A stretch of 17,080 nucleotides of DNA from Streptosporangiaceae bacterium (GCA_030045295.1 JASIGD010000597.1:1-17080); one strand, 5' to 3'; counted from the first letter of the stretch, positions 1 through 8,175 are shown. Notes: generated by a model from the letters alone, not told the origin. Numbers and translations are program-made.

Positions 1-1040
1 TCGAATACCCGGATCAGGTGAGCGGCAGACCGCTGCCGGTGCAGCCCGCCCAGCATCGCAAAGTGCGGCTGCAGCCCGTTCAGCCAGGCCAGGAAGGCTA
101 CGCCGACCTTGTAACGGAAAACAGGCGGCTCGAAGATCGCCCGGCTGAGCGGCACCGTCGGCGCCATCGCCGCGTCGTACCCGGGCAGGTCGCCGCGGTC
201 CAGCGCGGCCAGCGCCGCCGCCGCCGGAGCCGCGATCGCGGCGAACGCCCCGAGCAGCGCGTCGCTGTGCCCGGCCGCGTCGCCCCGGATCAAGGAGGCG
301 TAGTTGTAGTCGTCCCCGGTGTACAGCCGGACCCCGGCGGGCAGCCGTTGCCGTAGCGAAACCTCCCGGCCCGCGTCGAGCACCGACAGCTTGATGCCGT
401 CCACTCGCCCGCCGGCCCGGCCGATCAGCGCGAGCACCGTATCCGCGGCCGCCTCAAAGCCGGCGCTGCCCCAGTACCCGCGCAGCGCCGGGTCGAACGC
501 CTCACCCAGCCAGTGCAAGATCACCGGCCGCTCCGCCTGCTTCAGCAGCTCGCCGTACACGTCCAGGTAGTCGCGAGGCGCCCGGGCACTGGCCGCCAGC
601 GCCCGCGACGCCATCAAGATCACGTCCGCCCCGGTCGACTGCACGAACGCCATCTGCTCGGCGTACGCCTCGATGATCCGCGGGATCGGGTAGCGCAGGC
701 CGGGCTCCAGCTGGTCGGTGCCGACCCCGCAGGCCAGCGCCGCCTTACGGTCGGCGGCCCGAGCCGCCGACCTGGCGATCAGCTCCCTGGCCTGCTCCCA
801 GGACAGGCCCATGCCGCGCTGCGCGGTGTCCATCGCCTCGGCGACCCCGAACCCGTGCGCCCACAGGTGGTCGCGGAACCGCAGCGTGGCCTCCCAGTCG
901 ATGGCCTCAGCCGAAGACGCGGCCACGTGGGCGGCCGCGTAGACCCGCCGCGAGGACGGCGGCGCGTAGCACGTCGCCCACCCCGGTGACGGGATGACCA
1001 GCGGCCGATCCCGGCCGGGCAGCGTGATTGCAGCGGTCAC
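1..1040 (-). CDS. DUF993 / dihydrodipicolinate synthase-like protein (partial, C-terminus off the left edge)
   Basis: 346 codons are visible, read leftwards from a GTG at 1040-1038; the C-terminus lies outside the window. I recognise DUF993, an actinobacterial TIM-barrel family usually annotated as dihydrodipicolinate synthase family, from its characteristic stretches: YAAAHV near residue 38, EAMDTAQRGMGL near 70, VILMASRALAASAR near 155, PVILHWLGEAFDPAL near 180, VDGIKLSVLDA near 235, LYTGDDYNYASLIRGD near 260, and PTVPLSR then FLAWLNG near the visible end. The chemistry of the family is unknown to me; the fold suggests an aldolase/lyase-type reaction on a keto acid or sugar-acid intermediate. 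The start is only 1 nt past the stop of the oxidoreductase upstream, so the two are co-transcribed and probably translationally coupled. In related genomes I recall this pair beside a sugar-phosphate isomerase/epimerase, which may lie just off the left edge (inference). Confidence 0.88.
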   Translation of the reverse strand, partial: MTAAITLPGRDRPLVIPSPGWATCYAPPSSRRVYAAAHVAASSAEAIDWEATLRFRDHLWAHGFGVAEAMDTAQRGMGLSWEQARELIARSAARAADRKAALACGVGTDQLEPGLRYPIPRIIEAYAEQMAFVQSTGADVILMASRALAASARAPRDYLDVYGELLKQAERPVILHWLGEAFDPALRGYWGSAGFEAAADTVLALIGRAGGRVDGIKLSVLDAGREVSLRQRLPAGVRLYTGDDYNYASLIRGDAAGHSDALLGAFAAIAAPAAAALAALDRGDLPGYDAAMAPTVPLSRAIFEPPVFRYKVGVAFLAWLNGLQPHFAMLGGLHRQRSAAHLIRVF

Positions 1041-1041
1041 C

Positions 1042-2193
1042 TCAGACCGCCAGCGGCGGCACGTCGACCCGCCGGCCCTCGGCCGACGACTGGAGCGCGA
1101 GGGTGGCCAGCTGCACGCCCTTGGCCCCCTCAGTCAGGTCCCAGGCGAACGGCCGGGCCTCCGCCGCGCTCTTCAAGAACAGCTCCCATTCGGTCTTGAA
1201 CGCGTTGTCGAAGGTCATGTTGTCCGGCACGTCCGTCCATTGCGCCTGGTAGTCGACGGGGTCCGGGAGGTCCGGGTTCCACACCGCCATCGGCGTGGAC
1301 ACCCGGTGCTGCACCGCGCAGCGGCGCAGGCCCGCCACCGCGCTGCCGTTGGTGCCGTCTACCTGCAGCTCGAGCAGTTCGCGCCGGTTGACCCGGACCG
1401 CCCAGGACGAGTTCACCGAGGCGAACGCTCCGCCGGTGAACTCGAGCACCGCGTACGCGGCGTCGTCCGCGGTCGCGTCGTACGGGCGGCCGGCGGAGTC
1501 CCACCGGCGCGGGATGTGCGTGGCGGTCCGCACGTACAGCGCGCTGACCGGGCCGAACAGATCGGTCAGCAGGTACTGCCAGTGCGGGAACATGTCGAGC
1601 ACGATCCCGCCCCCTTCGTCCGCCCGGTAATTCCACGCAGGCCGCTGCGCCGCGATTCCGTCGCCCTCGAACACCCAGTAGCCGAACTCCAGCCTGACCG
1701 CCATCACCCGCCCGAAGAAGCCCTCGCTGACCAGGCGCCGCAGCTTGATCACCCCGGGCAGGAACAGCTTGTCGTGCACCACGCCGTGGGTGGTTCCGGC
1801 GGCCTTGGCCGCCCGGGCCAGCCGGAGCGCGCCCGCCAGCGAGCCGGCCACCGGCTTCTCGGTGTAGACGTGCTTGCCCGCCTCGATCGCCTTCATGAGG
1901 CTGGCCTCGCGCGCGCTGGTGACCTGGGCGTCGAAGTAGACCTCGACCGCCGGATCGCCCAGCACCTCGCCCACGTCGGTGGTCCACCGCCGCAGGCCGT
2001 GCCGTTCGGCGATGGCGCGCAGCCGCTCCTCGCTGCGCCCGACCAGGATGGGCTCGGGGTAGAGGCAGGTGCCGTCGTCGAGCCGCACGCCGCCCTGCTC
2101 GCGGATGGCGAGCAGCGACCGCACCAGGTGCTGCCGGTACCCCATCCGGCCGGTGACCCCGTTCACGGCGACGTGGACGACCTTGCGCGTCAT
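1042..2193 (-). CDS. Gfo/Idh/MocA family NAD(P)-dependent oxidoreductase
   Basis: A 383-residue protein, normal length for the family. The N-terminal Rossmann domain starts with VHVAVNGVTGRMGYRQ (residues 6-20), an altered GxGxxG-type nucleotide loop. The family signature TEKPVAG is at 111-117, with Lys113 as the expected catalytic/cofactor-contacting lysine. HDKLFLPG (about 140-147) opens the C-terminal substrate domain, which contains a conserved-looking VRLEFGYWVFEG segment. Members oxidise a sugar or polyol hydroxyl, or reduce the ketone, using NAD(P). The ATG start has a GAAGG about 9 nt upstream. It is the first gene of a leftward operon with the DUF993 gene and is divergent from the amine permease across a 166-bp control region. 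Substrate cannot be told from sequence; a sugar acid or inositol-like polyol is a guess from the neighbour. Confidence 0.9.
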   Translation of the reverse strand: MTRKVVHVAVNGVTGRMGYRQHLVRSLLAIREQGGVRLDDGTCLYPEPILVGRSEERLRAIAERHGLRRWTTDVGEVLGDPAVEVYFDAQVTSAREASLMKAIEAGKHVYTEKPVAGSLAGALRLARAAKAAGTTHGVVHDKLFLPGVIKLRRLVSEGFFGRVMAVRLEFGYWVFEGDGIAAQRPAWNYRADEGGGIVLDMFPHWQYLLTDLFGPVSALYVRTATHIPRRWDSAGRPYDATADDAAYAVLEFTGGAFASVNSSWAVRVNRRELLELQVDGTNGSAVAGLRRCAVQHRVSTPMAVWNPDLPDPVDYQAQWTDVPDNMTFDNAFKTEWELFLKSAAEARPFAWDLTEGAKGVQLATLALQSSAEGRRVDVPPLAV

Positions 2194-2272
2194 GGATCAA
2201 AGCCTTCGGGCCGCGCCCGCCGGCGTCAAGGATCGCAGCGGTGTACTCATCATGTGGGAGACCTGTGGCGAT

Positions 2273-2287
2273 GGTTGACCGTCAACC
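2273..2287. promoter_or_regulatory. Perfect palindrome GGTTGACCGTCAACC, candidate operator
   Basis: Seven-base arms around a single C form a perfect inverted repeat. It lies in the divergent region, 85 nt from the oxidoreductase start and 72 nt from the permease start, and contains the putative -35 (TTGACC) of the permease promoter. Position and size fit a dimeric repressor such as a GntR- or LacI-type protein (inference). No such regulator gene is in the window. Confidence 0.5.
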
Positions 2288-2303
2288 CGGTCACGAGCAT
2301 GAT
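2275..2303 (+). promoter_or_regulatory. Putative promoter of the permease-amine oxidase operon
   Basis: TTGACC (2275-2280), a 17-nt spacer and CATGAT (2298-2303) resemble a housekeeping sigma promoter. The transcript would start near 2310 and carry a leader of about 50 nt to the permease ATG, which has AGGGGAG at 2346-2352, 7 nt before it. The palindrome at 2273-2287 covers the -35 box, so a bound repressor would block it. Pattern matching only. Confidence 0.4.
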
Positions 2304-2306
2304 CCC

Positions 2307-2322
2307 TACTAAACGTACTAAA
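2307..2322 (+). repeat. Tandem TACTAAA repeat in the permease leader
   Basis: TACTAAA occurs at 2307-2313 and again at 2316-2322, separated by CG (9-bp period). It sits in an A/T-rich island (about 2303-2340) that stands out in this GC-rich window. It could be a half-site array or simply an unstructured leader before the ribosome-binding site. Function unknown. Confidence 0.4.
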
Positions 2323-2359
2323 TAAGTCCTAACAAATAGCCTGTCAGGGGAGTGAGCAT

Positions 2360-3826
2360 ATGAGCGAAGCGGCACACATCCCGTTCACCGAGACGAAGGC
2401 GCCAGAATCCGCCGAGCGGCTGCACCGCGGGGCCCTGGGCCTTGTCGACATCTCCGCCTCGACGATGGCGAACATCGGCCCGGCCTACAGCTTCTACTTC
2501 GGCTTCGCGGGCATGGTGCTCTTGGCCGGCCTCGCCTCGCCGCTGGTCATCCTCGTCGCTGCCGTCGCCATTGCCCTGCTCGGCAACACGCTTGCGCAGT
2601 TCTCCCGGGCGCACCCGTCGACCGGCGGCTTCATCACGTTCGTGGGCAAGACGTTCGGCGGCACCAGCGCGGTGACCACCGCGCTGGTGGCCGGGGCCGG
2701 CTACATCATCGCGATCTCGTCGGTGCTGGTCATCTCGGGTGGGTTCCTGTCGATCATGATCCAGTACTACACGGGCACGAACGTTCCCTGGATCATCTTC
2801 TCCGCCCTCTTCACCGCCGGCGCCATGTTCATGATGTTCCGCGGCGTGGCCGTGTCAACCAAGCTGGCGGGGTTCTTCTTCGCCTTCGAGCTGACCGTGC
2901 TGCTCGTGGTGTCGATCGCCGTGCTAATCAAGAACGGCGGCCACCTGTCCGGCGTCCCGTTCGAGCCCAGTAAGGTGCTGAACGGCTTCAGCGGCCTGGG
3001 CGTCGCCTTCCCGCTCGCCGTCTACTTGTTCATCGGCTGGGAGAACTCGGCGGCCTTGGCCGAGGAGACCACCAACCCCCGGCGTAACGTGCCGCGGGCC
3101 GTGTTCCTGTCGATCGCCCTCATGGCCGTCCTGTACCTGCTGGTGGCCTACGCCACCGTCAGCGGCTTCCACTACAGCGCGTCGGCGCTCACGGCCCCCC
3201 TCATCCCGTTCATCGCCGTCGCCCACGGCGTGGGGGCCTGGCTGGCCTTCATCGCCTACCTGGCCGGGCTCACTTCCACCCTCGGCGTGCTCATCGCCGC
3301 GGTGAACTCCCAGTGCCGGCTGATCTTCAACGCCGGTCGCGAGGGTCTGCTGCCGAGATGGATCGGCCGGGTCCAGCCGGTCCGCCGCACGCCGGTCAAC
3401 GCCATCATCGCCTTCGTCGGCATCGCCTCGGCCATCGTCCTGGGCTGGGCGCTCGGCCACTGGATCGGCGGGACCGGCAACGCCCTGAGCGCGCTGAACT
3501 TCTTCGCCGAATCCGCCACGATGGGCACGATCCTGGTCGTGTTCGTGTACCTGGCGGCCAACGTGGCGCTGCCGTTCTACTACCGCAAGTACCGGCCGGA
3601 CGAGTTCAGCGTGATCAAGCACGTCGTGCTGCCGGCCCTCGGCGTGGTCGCGGTCGGCATCCCCATCTACTACCTGTTCAACCCGTCGCCGGCGATCCAG
3701 CCGTACGACTGGTTCCCGTGGGTCGGGCTGGGCCTCATCGTGGTGTCCATCATTTACGCGATGTGGCTGGTCAGGCGCGATCCCGGCCTGGGCGACCGGG
3801 TCGGCTCGATCGTCGCCGACGAATAG
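2360..3826 (+). CDS. APC-superfamily amino acid/amine permease
   Basis: A 488-residue membrane protein with about 12 hydrophobic segments, the usual APC length and layout. The first helix region is LVDISASTMANIGPAYSFYF (about 28-47). The family motif FIGWENSAALAEETTNPRRN is at about 224-243, between membrane segments, and a polar loop ending NSQCRLIFNAGREGLLPRW precedes helix 9. APC transporters import amino acids or amines by proton or sodium symport across the cytoplasmic membrane. The start is the ATG with AGGGGAG 7 nt upstream. It is first in an operon, with only 6 nt to the copper amine oxidase, so I infer it imports the primary amine that the oxidase consumes; the ligand cannot be read from sequence. 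The leader contains the TACTAAA repeat and a likely operator. Confidence 0.92.
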   Translation: MSEAAHIPFTETKAPESAERLHRGALGLVDISASTMANIGPAYSFYFGFAGMVLLAGLASPLVILVAAVAIALLGNTLAQFSRAHPSTGGFITFVGKTFGGTSAVTTALVAGAGYIIAISSVLVISGGFLSIMIQYYTGTNVPWIIFSALFTAGAMFMMFRGVAVSTKLAGFFFAFELTVLLVVSIAVLIKNGGHLSGVPFEPSKVLNGFSGLGVAFPLAVYLFIGWENSAALAEETTNPRRNVPRAVFLSIALMAVLYLLVAYATVSGFHYSASALTAPLIPFIAVAHGVGAWLAFIAYLAGLTSTLGVLIAAVNSQCRLIFNAGREGLLPRWIGRVQPVRRTPVNAIIAFVGIASAIVLGWALGHWIGGTGNALSALNFFAESATMGTILVVFVYLAANVALPFYYRKYRPDEFSVIKHVVLPALGVVAVGIPIYYLFNPSPAIQPYDWFPWVGLGLIVVSIIYAMWLVRRDPGLGDRVGSIVADE

Positions 3827-3832
3827 CTCATC

Positions 3833-5896
3833 GTGACCGATACCGCCGTCCGGACGGAGGGCACATCACCCGCGCCTGCCCCGCATCCGCTTGACCCGGC
3901 TACCGCCGATGAGTACCTGGCCGGAAGGGAGATCATCGCCGCGGCCGGGCTGCTCGTCGGCCCGACCCGCTTTGCCTACTACGGGCTGGCGGAACCCCCC
4001 AAGGACGAAGTCCTGGCCCCCGACAGCCCCCAGACCGCCGACCGCCGCCTGCGCGCGTTCCTGATCGACACCGACACCGGCGAGTCCACCGACGTGGTGG
4101 TCTCCCTGCCGGGCCGTCGGGTGGTCAGCGCGCGCAGGCTGGATCCGCGGACCGACGGCCAGCTGCCGATCATCGAGAGCGACTTCGCCGCCGTAGACGA
4201 GATCGTCAAGGCGGACCCAGGCTGGCGCGCTGCCATGGCCCGCCGCGGCCTGCACGACATGAGCAAGCTCAAGACCGCCCCTATCACCGCGGGCGTGTTC
4301 GGCGTGGCCGACGACGACCGGCGGCGGATGGTGCGCGTGCTCGCGTTCGTCCAGGCCGACGAGCAGGACCTGGCCTGGGCCCACCCGGTCGACGGCGTCG
4401 CCGCGTACGTCGACCTGATCGAGAAGAAGGTCTTCAAGATCACCGACGAGTTCGAGCTGCCGGTCCCCGCCGAGTCCGGCCTCTACGACGAGGCTATCCG
4501 CGGCCCGTACCGCACCACGCTCAAGCCCGTCGAGATCACCCAGCCGGACGGACCGAGCTTCACCCTGGACGGGTACGCGCTGCGCTGGCAGGACTGGTCG
4601 ATGCGGGTCGGTTTCGACGCGCGCGAAGGACTGACGCTGCACCAGATCAGCCTGCATTCCGGCGGCCGCGAGCGGCCGGTGATCTACCGGGCGTCGATCC
4701 CCGAGATGGTCGTGCCGTACGGCGACCCGCGGTTCCGCTACTGGCAGGCGTACTTCGACGCTGGCGAGTACCTGGTCGGGAAGTGGGCCAACTCGCTCGA
4801 GCTCGGCTGTGACTGCCTGGGCGAAATCGCCTACCTGGACGCGACGGTGACCGACGACTCGGGCCAACCGAAGGTCATCCAGAACGCGATCTGCGTCCAC
4901 GAAGAGGACTTTGGCATCCTCTGGAAGCACACCGATATCTTCAACGGCTCGGCCGCCTCCCGCCGCCAGCGCCGGCTCGTGGTGTCGTACTTCACCACGG
5001 TCGGCAACTACGACTACGGCTTCTACTGGTACTTCTACCTGGACGGCACGATCGAGTGCGAGATCAAGACGACCGGGGTGCTGTTCACCGCGGCTTATCC
5101 CGGCGGCGGATATCCCTATTCCACCGAGGTGGCCCCCGGCCTGGCCGGGCCTGTGCACCAGCACCTGTTCAGCGCGCGCCTGGACATGACCGTGGACGGG
5201 CTGGCCAACGCCGTGGAAGAGGTCGACGTCAGCGGCCGTCCGGTCGGGCCGGAAAACCCGTACGGCAACGCCATCGTGCAGAACGTGACCCGGCTGACCC
5301 GCGAGTCAGAGGCCGGCCGGCGCGCGGACGGCACGCGGGGGAGGACCTGGCGGATCATCAGCACCGAGCACGAGAACAGGTTCGGCCGCCCGACCGGCTA
5401 TACGCTCTATCCGGAGCCGACGCCCGCGCTGCTGGCCGACCCCGGCTCTCCGCTGGCCGCGCGGGCCGGGTTCGCGGCCAACCACCTGTGGGTGACCAGG
5501 TACGACCCGGACCAGCGCTATTCCGCGGGCGACTTCGTGAACCAGCATCCCGGCGGCGCCGGGCTTCCCGGGTTCACCGCGGGCGACCGGGACATCAACG
5601 GCGCGGATATCGTCCTGTGGCACACGTTCGGCCCCACGCACGTCCCGCGCCCCGAGGACTGGCCCGTCATGCCGGTCTCACGGTGCGGATTCACGCTCAA
5701 GCCCACCGGCTTCTTCGACCGCAACCCCGCCCTGGACGTCCCGCCGCCCGCCCCGCACTGTCGGCCGGATAACCAAAATTCTTTATACCGAACGGCCGGT
5801 GGTGCTTCGCTCCGGGCCACCTGCCTTGCGGTCCGGCTGTTTGCCGCCGCGCTTCGCGATGAGTTCGCCGGCCGCGTACCGTCATACCCGGCATGA
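3833..5896 (+). CDS. Copper/topaquinone primary-amine oxidase
   Basis: A 687-residue copper amine oxidase: RCH2NH2 + O2 + H2O gives an aldehyde, NH3 and H2O2. Catalytic residues are all visible: Asp309 in YFDAGEY (base), Tyr393 in TVGNYDYGFYW (the tyrosine self-processed to topaquinone), and copper ligands His442 and His444 (VHQH) and His603 (GPTHVPRPEDW). Their spacing equals that of Arthrobacter globiformis amine oxidase as I remember it (D298, Y382, H431/H433, H592), a constant offset of 11. There is no signal peptide, so it is probably cytoplasmic. The GTG start lies 6 nt after the permease stop with no clear Shine-Dalgarno, suggesting translational coupling. Odd: the Arthrobacter enzyme ends near what would be residue 649, but here about 40 more residues follow, with relaxed codon use, to a TGA overlapping the next gene. 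Substrate (phenylethylamine, tyramine, putrescine or other) is not determinable. Confidence 0.95.
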   Translation: MTDTAVRTEGTSPAPAPHPLDPATADEYLAGREIIAAAGLLVGPTRFAYYGLAEPPKDEVLAPDSPQTADRRLRAFLIDTDTGESTDVVVSLPGRRVVSARRLDPRTDGQLPIIESDFAAVDEIVKADPGWRAAMARRGLHDMSKLKTAPITAGVFGVADDDRRRMVRVLAFVQADEQDLAWAHPVDGVAAYVDLIEKKVFKITDEFELPVPAESGLYDEAIRGPYRTTLKPVEITQPDGPSFTLDGYALRWQDWSMRVGFDAREGLTLHQISLHSGGRERPVIYRASIPEMVVPYGDPRFRYWQAYFDAGEYLVGKWANSLELGCDCLGEIAYLDATVTDDSGQPKVIQNAICVHEEDFGILWKHTDIFNGSAASRRQRRLVVSYFTTVGNYDYGFYWYFYLDGTIECEIKTTGVLFTAAYPGGGYPYSTEVAPGLAGPVHQHLFSARLDMTVDGLANAVEEVDVSGRPVGPENPYGNAIVQNVTRLTRESEAGRRADGTRGRTWRIISTEHENRFGRPTGYTLYPEPTPALLADPGSPLAARAGFAANHLWVTRYDPDQRYSAGDFVNQHPGGAGLPGFTAGDRDINGADIVLWHTFGPTHVPRPEDWPVMPVSRCGFTLKPTGFFDRNPALDVPPPAPHCRPDNQNSLYRTAGGASLRATCLAVRLFAAALRDEFAGRVPSYPA
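5878..5883 (+). promoter_or_regulatory. Possible -10 box (TACCGT) for a leaderless hydrolase transcript
   Basis: TACCGT matches TANNNT and ends 9 nt before the hydrolase ATG at 5893, which has no Shine-Dalgarno. A secondary leaderless promoter inside the end of the amine oxidase gene is possible. No convincing -35 box is seen. Confidence 0.2.
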
Positions 5897-6627
5897 CGTA
5901 CGCACCAGTGAACGGCCTGCAGCTCTACTACGAGGTCCGCGGCAGCGGAAAGCCGCTCGTGCTGCTCCACGGCGGCCTGCTGACCATCGCCCTCAATTTC
6001 GGGCCGCTGCTCGAACCCCTCGCGGCGAGCAGGCAGGTGATCGCGGTGGAATCCCAGGGCCACGGGCACACCGCCGACACCGGCCGCCCGATGACGATCG
6101 AGGCGCTCGCCGGTGACGTCGTCGCGCTGCTCGACCATCTGGGCATCGCCGAAGCCGATCTTTTCGGCTTCAGCCTCGGCGGTCTGGTCGCGTACGCGGT
6201 CGCGCTCGGCGCGCCCACCCGGGTCGGCAAGCTGATCGTCGCCTCGGCCGACGCCCACCGCCCGCCGGGCCGGGAGAGCGCGCCACTCGACGACGACCGC
6301 ATGCCGACGCCAGCCGACTTCCAGGCGATGCGCGACGCCTACGACGCGGTCGCTCCCGACCCCGCGCACTTCGGCGAGTTCGCCGCCAAGACGCAGGCGT
6401 TGGTGCACGAGTTCCCGGGATGGACCGACGAGCTGCGGTCACTGCAGGTTCCCACACTGCTCATCTTCGGTGACCGCGATTTCTCGCCGTTGCCCGACGT
6501 GGTGGAGCTGTTCGGGCTCTTGCCGAACGCCCAACTCGCCGTGCTCCCCGGGACCACACACGTCGGCGTGACACGACGGCCCGGCGAGGTGCTCGCGTTG
6601 ATCACGCCCTTCCTCGACGCGCGCTGA
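5893..6627 (+). CDS. Alpha/beta-hydrolase fold protein
   Basis: A 244-residue hydrolase with a complete triad: Ser94 in the nucleophile elbow GFSLGG, Asp196 in IFGDRDFSP, and His223 in GTTHVG. The oxyanion-hole HGG is at 26-28 and an SQGHGHT loop follows strand 4. It lacks a signal peptide and is at the short end of the family. Its ATG overlaps the amine oxidase stop by ATGA, so it is the third gene of the permease-oxidase operon. It may hydrolyse an ester, lactone or amide formed downstream of the amine-derived aldehyde, but the fold does not specify the reaction. No ribosome-binding site is seen, so expression depends on coupling or on a leaderless start. Confidence 0.9.
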   Translation: MTYAPVNGLQLYYEVRGSGKPLVLLHGGLLTIALNFGPLLEPLAASRQVIAVESQGHGHTADTGRPMTIEALAGDVVALLDHLGIAEADLFGFSLGGLVAYAVALGAPTRVGKLIVASADAHRPPGRESAPLDDDRMPTPADFQAMRDAYDAVAPDPAHFGEFAAKTQALVHEFPGWTDELRSLQVPTLLIFGDRDFSPLPDVVELFGLLPNAQLAVLPGTTHVGVTRRPGEVLALITPFLDAR

Positions 6628-6652
6628 GCGGCGCGCTCGGCGCTGGCGCCGC
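6628..6652. terminator. Hairpin between convergent genes
   Basis: GCGGCGC (6628-6634) pairs with GCGCCGC (6646-6652) around an 11-nt loop, immediately after the hydrolase stop and 17 nt beyond the end of the convergent monooxygenase gene. No U-tract is present, which is common in actinomycetes. Could terminate in both directions. Confidence 0.35.
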
Positions 6653-6669
6653 GACCCGGCCTGCCGGAC

Positions 6670-8175
6670 TCAGCAGTAGACCAGCGTCCCGTCGTCGAGG
6701 TCCGTCTCCGGCAGGATCTCGCGCTCCTGCTCGTGCTCCAGCATGTGGGTCCACGGCTCGCGGTCGCCCTGTTTGAACAAGATGTGCTGCGAGCGCATGA
6801 CGTAGCCGGGGTTGAAGTTCTCCGGATCGGAAAACGGCCGCAGCGGCATCCCGGCGTCCTGGGGTCGCAGCGTGGGGACCACCATCGTGGCGCCCTTATC
6901 TTGCATGGTTGCCAGCAGCCGGCCCACCAGGTCGCCGACCAGGTCAACGCGCAAGGTCCAGCTGTGCCGGAAGTAGCCGAGGACGTAGGCCATGTTCGGC
7001 ACGCCGTTGATCATGATGCCGCGCCAGGTGACGCGTTCGGCGAAATCGACCGGTTCGCCGTCGACGGTGAAGGTGACGTCGCCGAGGACCGACATGTTGA
7101 AGCCGGTGGCGGTGATGACGATGTCGGCGGGGATCTCCTCACCGGAGCTGACCTTAATCCCGTGCTCGGTGAACGTCTCGATGGTGTCGGTGACGATCGA
7201 GGCCTTCCCCTCGCGCAGGGCGCCGAACAGATCGCCGTCCGGGACGACGGCGATACGCTGCTGCCACGGGCGGTAGCGCGGGGTGAAATGCTTATCGACG
7301 TCGAAGCCCTCGGGCAGCAGCGGGCGCATCGACTCGATGAGGAACGTGTGCAATTCGTCGGGCGCTGTGAACGATGTCCGGGCCAGCCAGTCGTACTGCG
7401 TGATGTACTGGCGGCGCATGATCTCGTGCATCCACTCATCGGGGAGGTCCAGGGGGGCCAGCGTCGCGGCGAGCTCGTGCGTGGTGGGCGGGGCGTAGAA
7501 GTAGGAGGGGGAACGCTGCAGCATCGTCACGTGCTCCGCTTCCCCGGCTATCGCGGGGATCAGCGTCGCGGCCGTGGCGCCGGAGCCGATCACGACGACG
7601 CGCTTGCCCGCCAGGTCGAGGTCCTCGGGCCACCGCTGAGGATGTATGACCAGGCCCTGGAAGCGGTCCATGCCTTCCCACTGCGGCCGGTAGGGCTCGT
7701 CGTGGTTGTAGTAGCCCTGGCACATCCACAGGAAGCAGGTGGTGAACCGCAGCTCCTGCCCGGTGTCGGCCCGGGTGACCTCGACGGTCCACCGGCGGTC
7801 CTCGGTGGACCAGCTGGCCGCGGTTACCCGGTGCTGGTAGCGGATGTACTGGCCGAGGCCGTCCTCGTCGATGACCTCGTCGAGGTAGGCGAGGATCTTC
7901 TCGCCCGCCGCGATCGACGGGCCGGGCCACGGCTTGAACCGGTAGCCGTAGGTGAACAGGTCACTGTCGGAGCGCACGCCCGGGTACCGATGGGTCCACC
8001 AGGTTCCGCCCCGGTTGTCCTGCGCGTCCAGGATGACGAAGGTCCGCTCGGGAAACTGCTCCCGCAGGTGATGCGCGGCCCCGATGCCGGAGACCCCGGC
8101 GCCGACGATGAGGACGTCGACGTGACCGGCGTCCTGGATGTCCCCGGTGCCCTGAGCGGGAGCGGTCGTCGTCAT
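6670..8175 (-). CDS. EthA-like Baeyer-Villiger flavin monooxygenase
   Basis: A 501-residue FAD/NADPH enzyme. The FAD-binding GAGVSGIG is at 25-32, GGTWW at 56-60, the Baeyer-Villiger fingerprint FQGLVIHPQRW (FxGxxxHxxxW) at 172-182, the NADPH-binding GSGATA at 197-202, and the ATG motif ITATGFN at 354-360. Segments such as RYPGVRSDSD, VTMLQRSPSY, LPEGFDVDKHF, VVPDGDLF and GVPNMAYVLGY resemble Mycobacterium tuberculosis EthA, the monooxygenase that activates ethionamide, as I recall it; the length is also close. It inserts oxygen next to a ketone to give an ester or lactone, or S-oxidises sulfides and thioamides; the natural substrate is unknown. The ATG start has GGAGG 7 nt upstream. It is transcribed alone, and no EthR-like repressor gene is adjacent. 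Confidence 0.93.
   Translation of the reverse strand: MTTTAPAQGTGDIQDAGHVDVLIVGAGVSGIGAAHHLREQFPERTFVILDAQDNRGGTWWTHRYPGVRSDSDLFTYGYRFKPWPGPSIAAGEKILAYLDEVIDEDGLGQYIRYQHRVTAASWSTEDRRWTVEVTRADTGQELRFTTCFLWMCQGYYNHDEPYRPQWEGMDRFQGLVIHPQRWPEDLDLAGKRVVVIGSGATAATLIPAIAGEAEHVTMLQRSPSYFYAPPTTHELAATLAPLDLPDEWMHEIMRRQYITQYDWLARTSFTAPDELHTFLIESMRPLLPEGFDVDKHFTPRYRPWQQRIAVVPDGDLFGALREGKASIVTDTIETFTEHGIKVSSGEEIPADIVITATGFNMSVLGDVTFTVDGEPVDFAERVTWRGIMINGVPNMAYVLGYFRHSWTLRVDLVGDLVGRLLATMQDKGATMVVPTLRPQDAGMPLRPFSDPENFNPGYVMRSQHILFKQGDREPWTHMLEHEQEREILPETDLDDGTLVYC

Noticed and set aside
994..2325. Long plus-strand open frame (443 codons) opposite the Gfo/Idh/MocA gene
   Set aside because: Arg/Gly/His/Pro-rich low-complexity translation typical of the antisense of a GC-rich gene; the minus strand encodes a clear oxidoreductase.
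3866..5164. Minus-strand open frame of 432 codons inside the amine oxidase gene
   Set aside because: Shadow frame; the plus strand has topaquinone and copper ligands at correct spacing.
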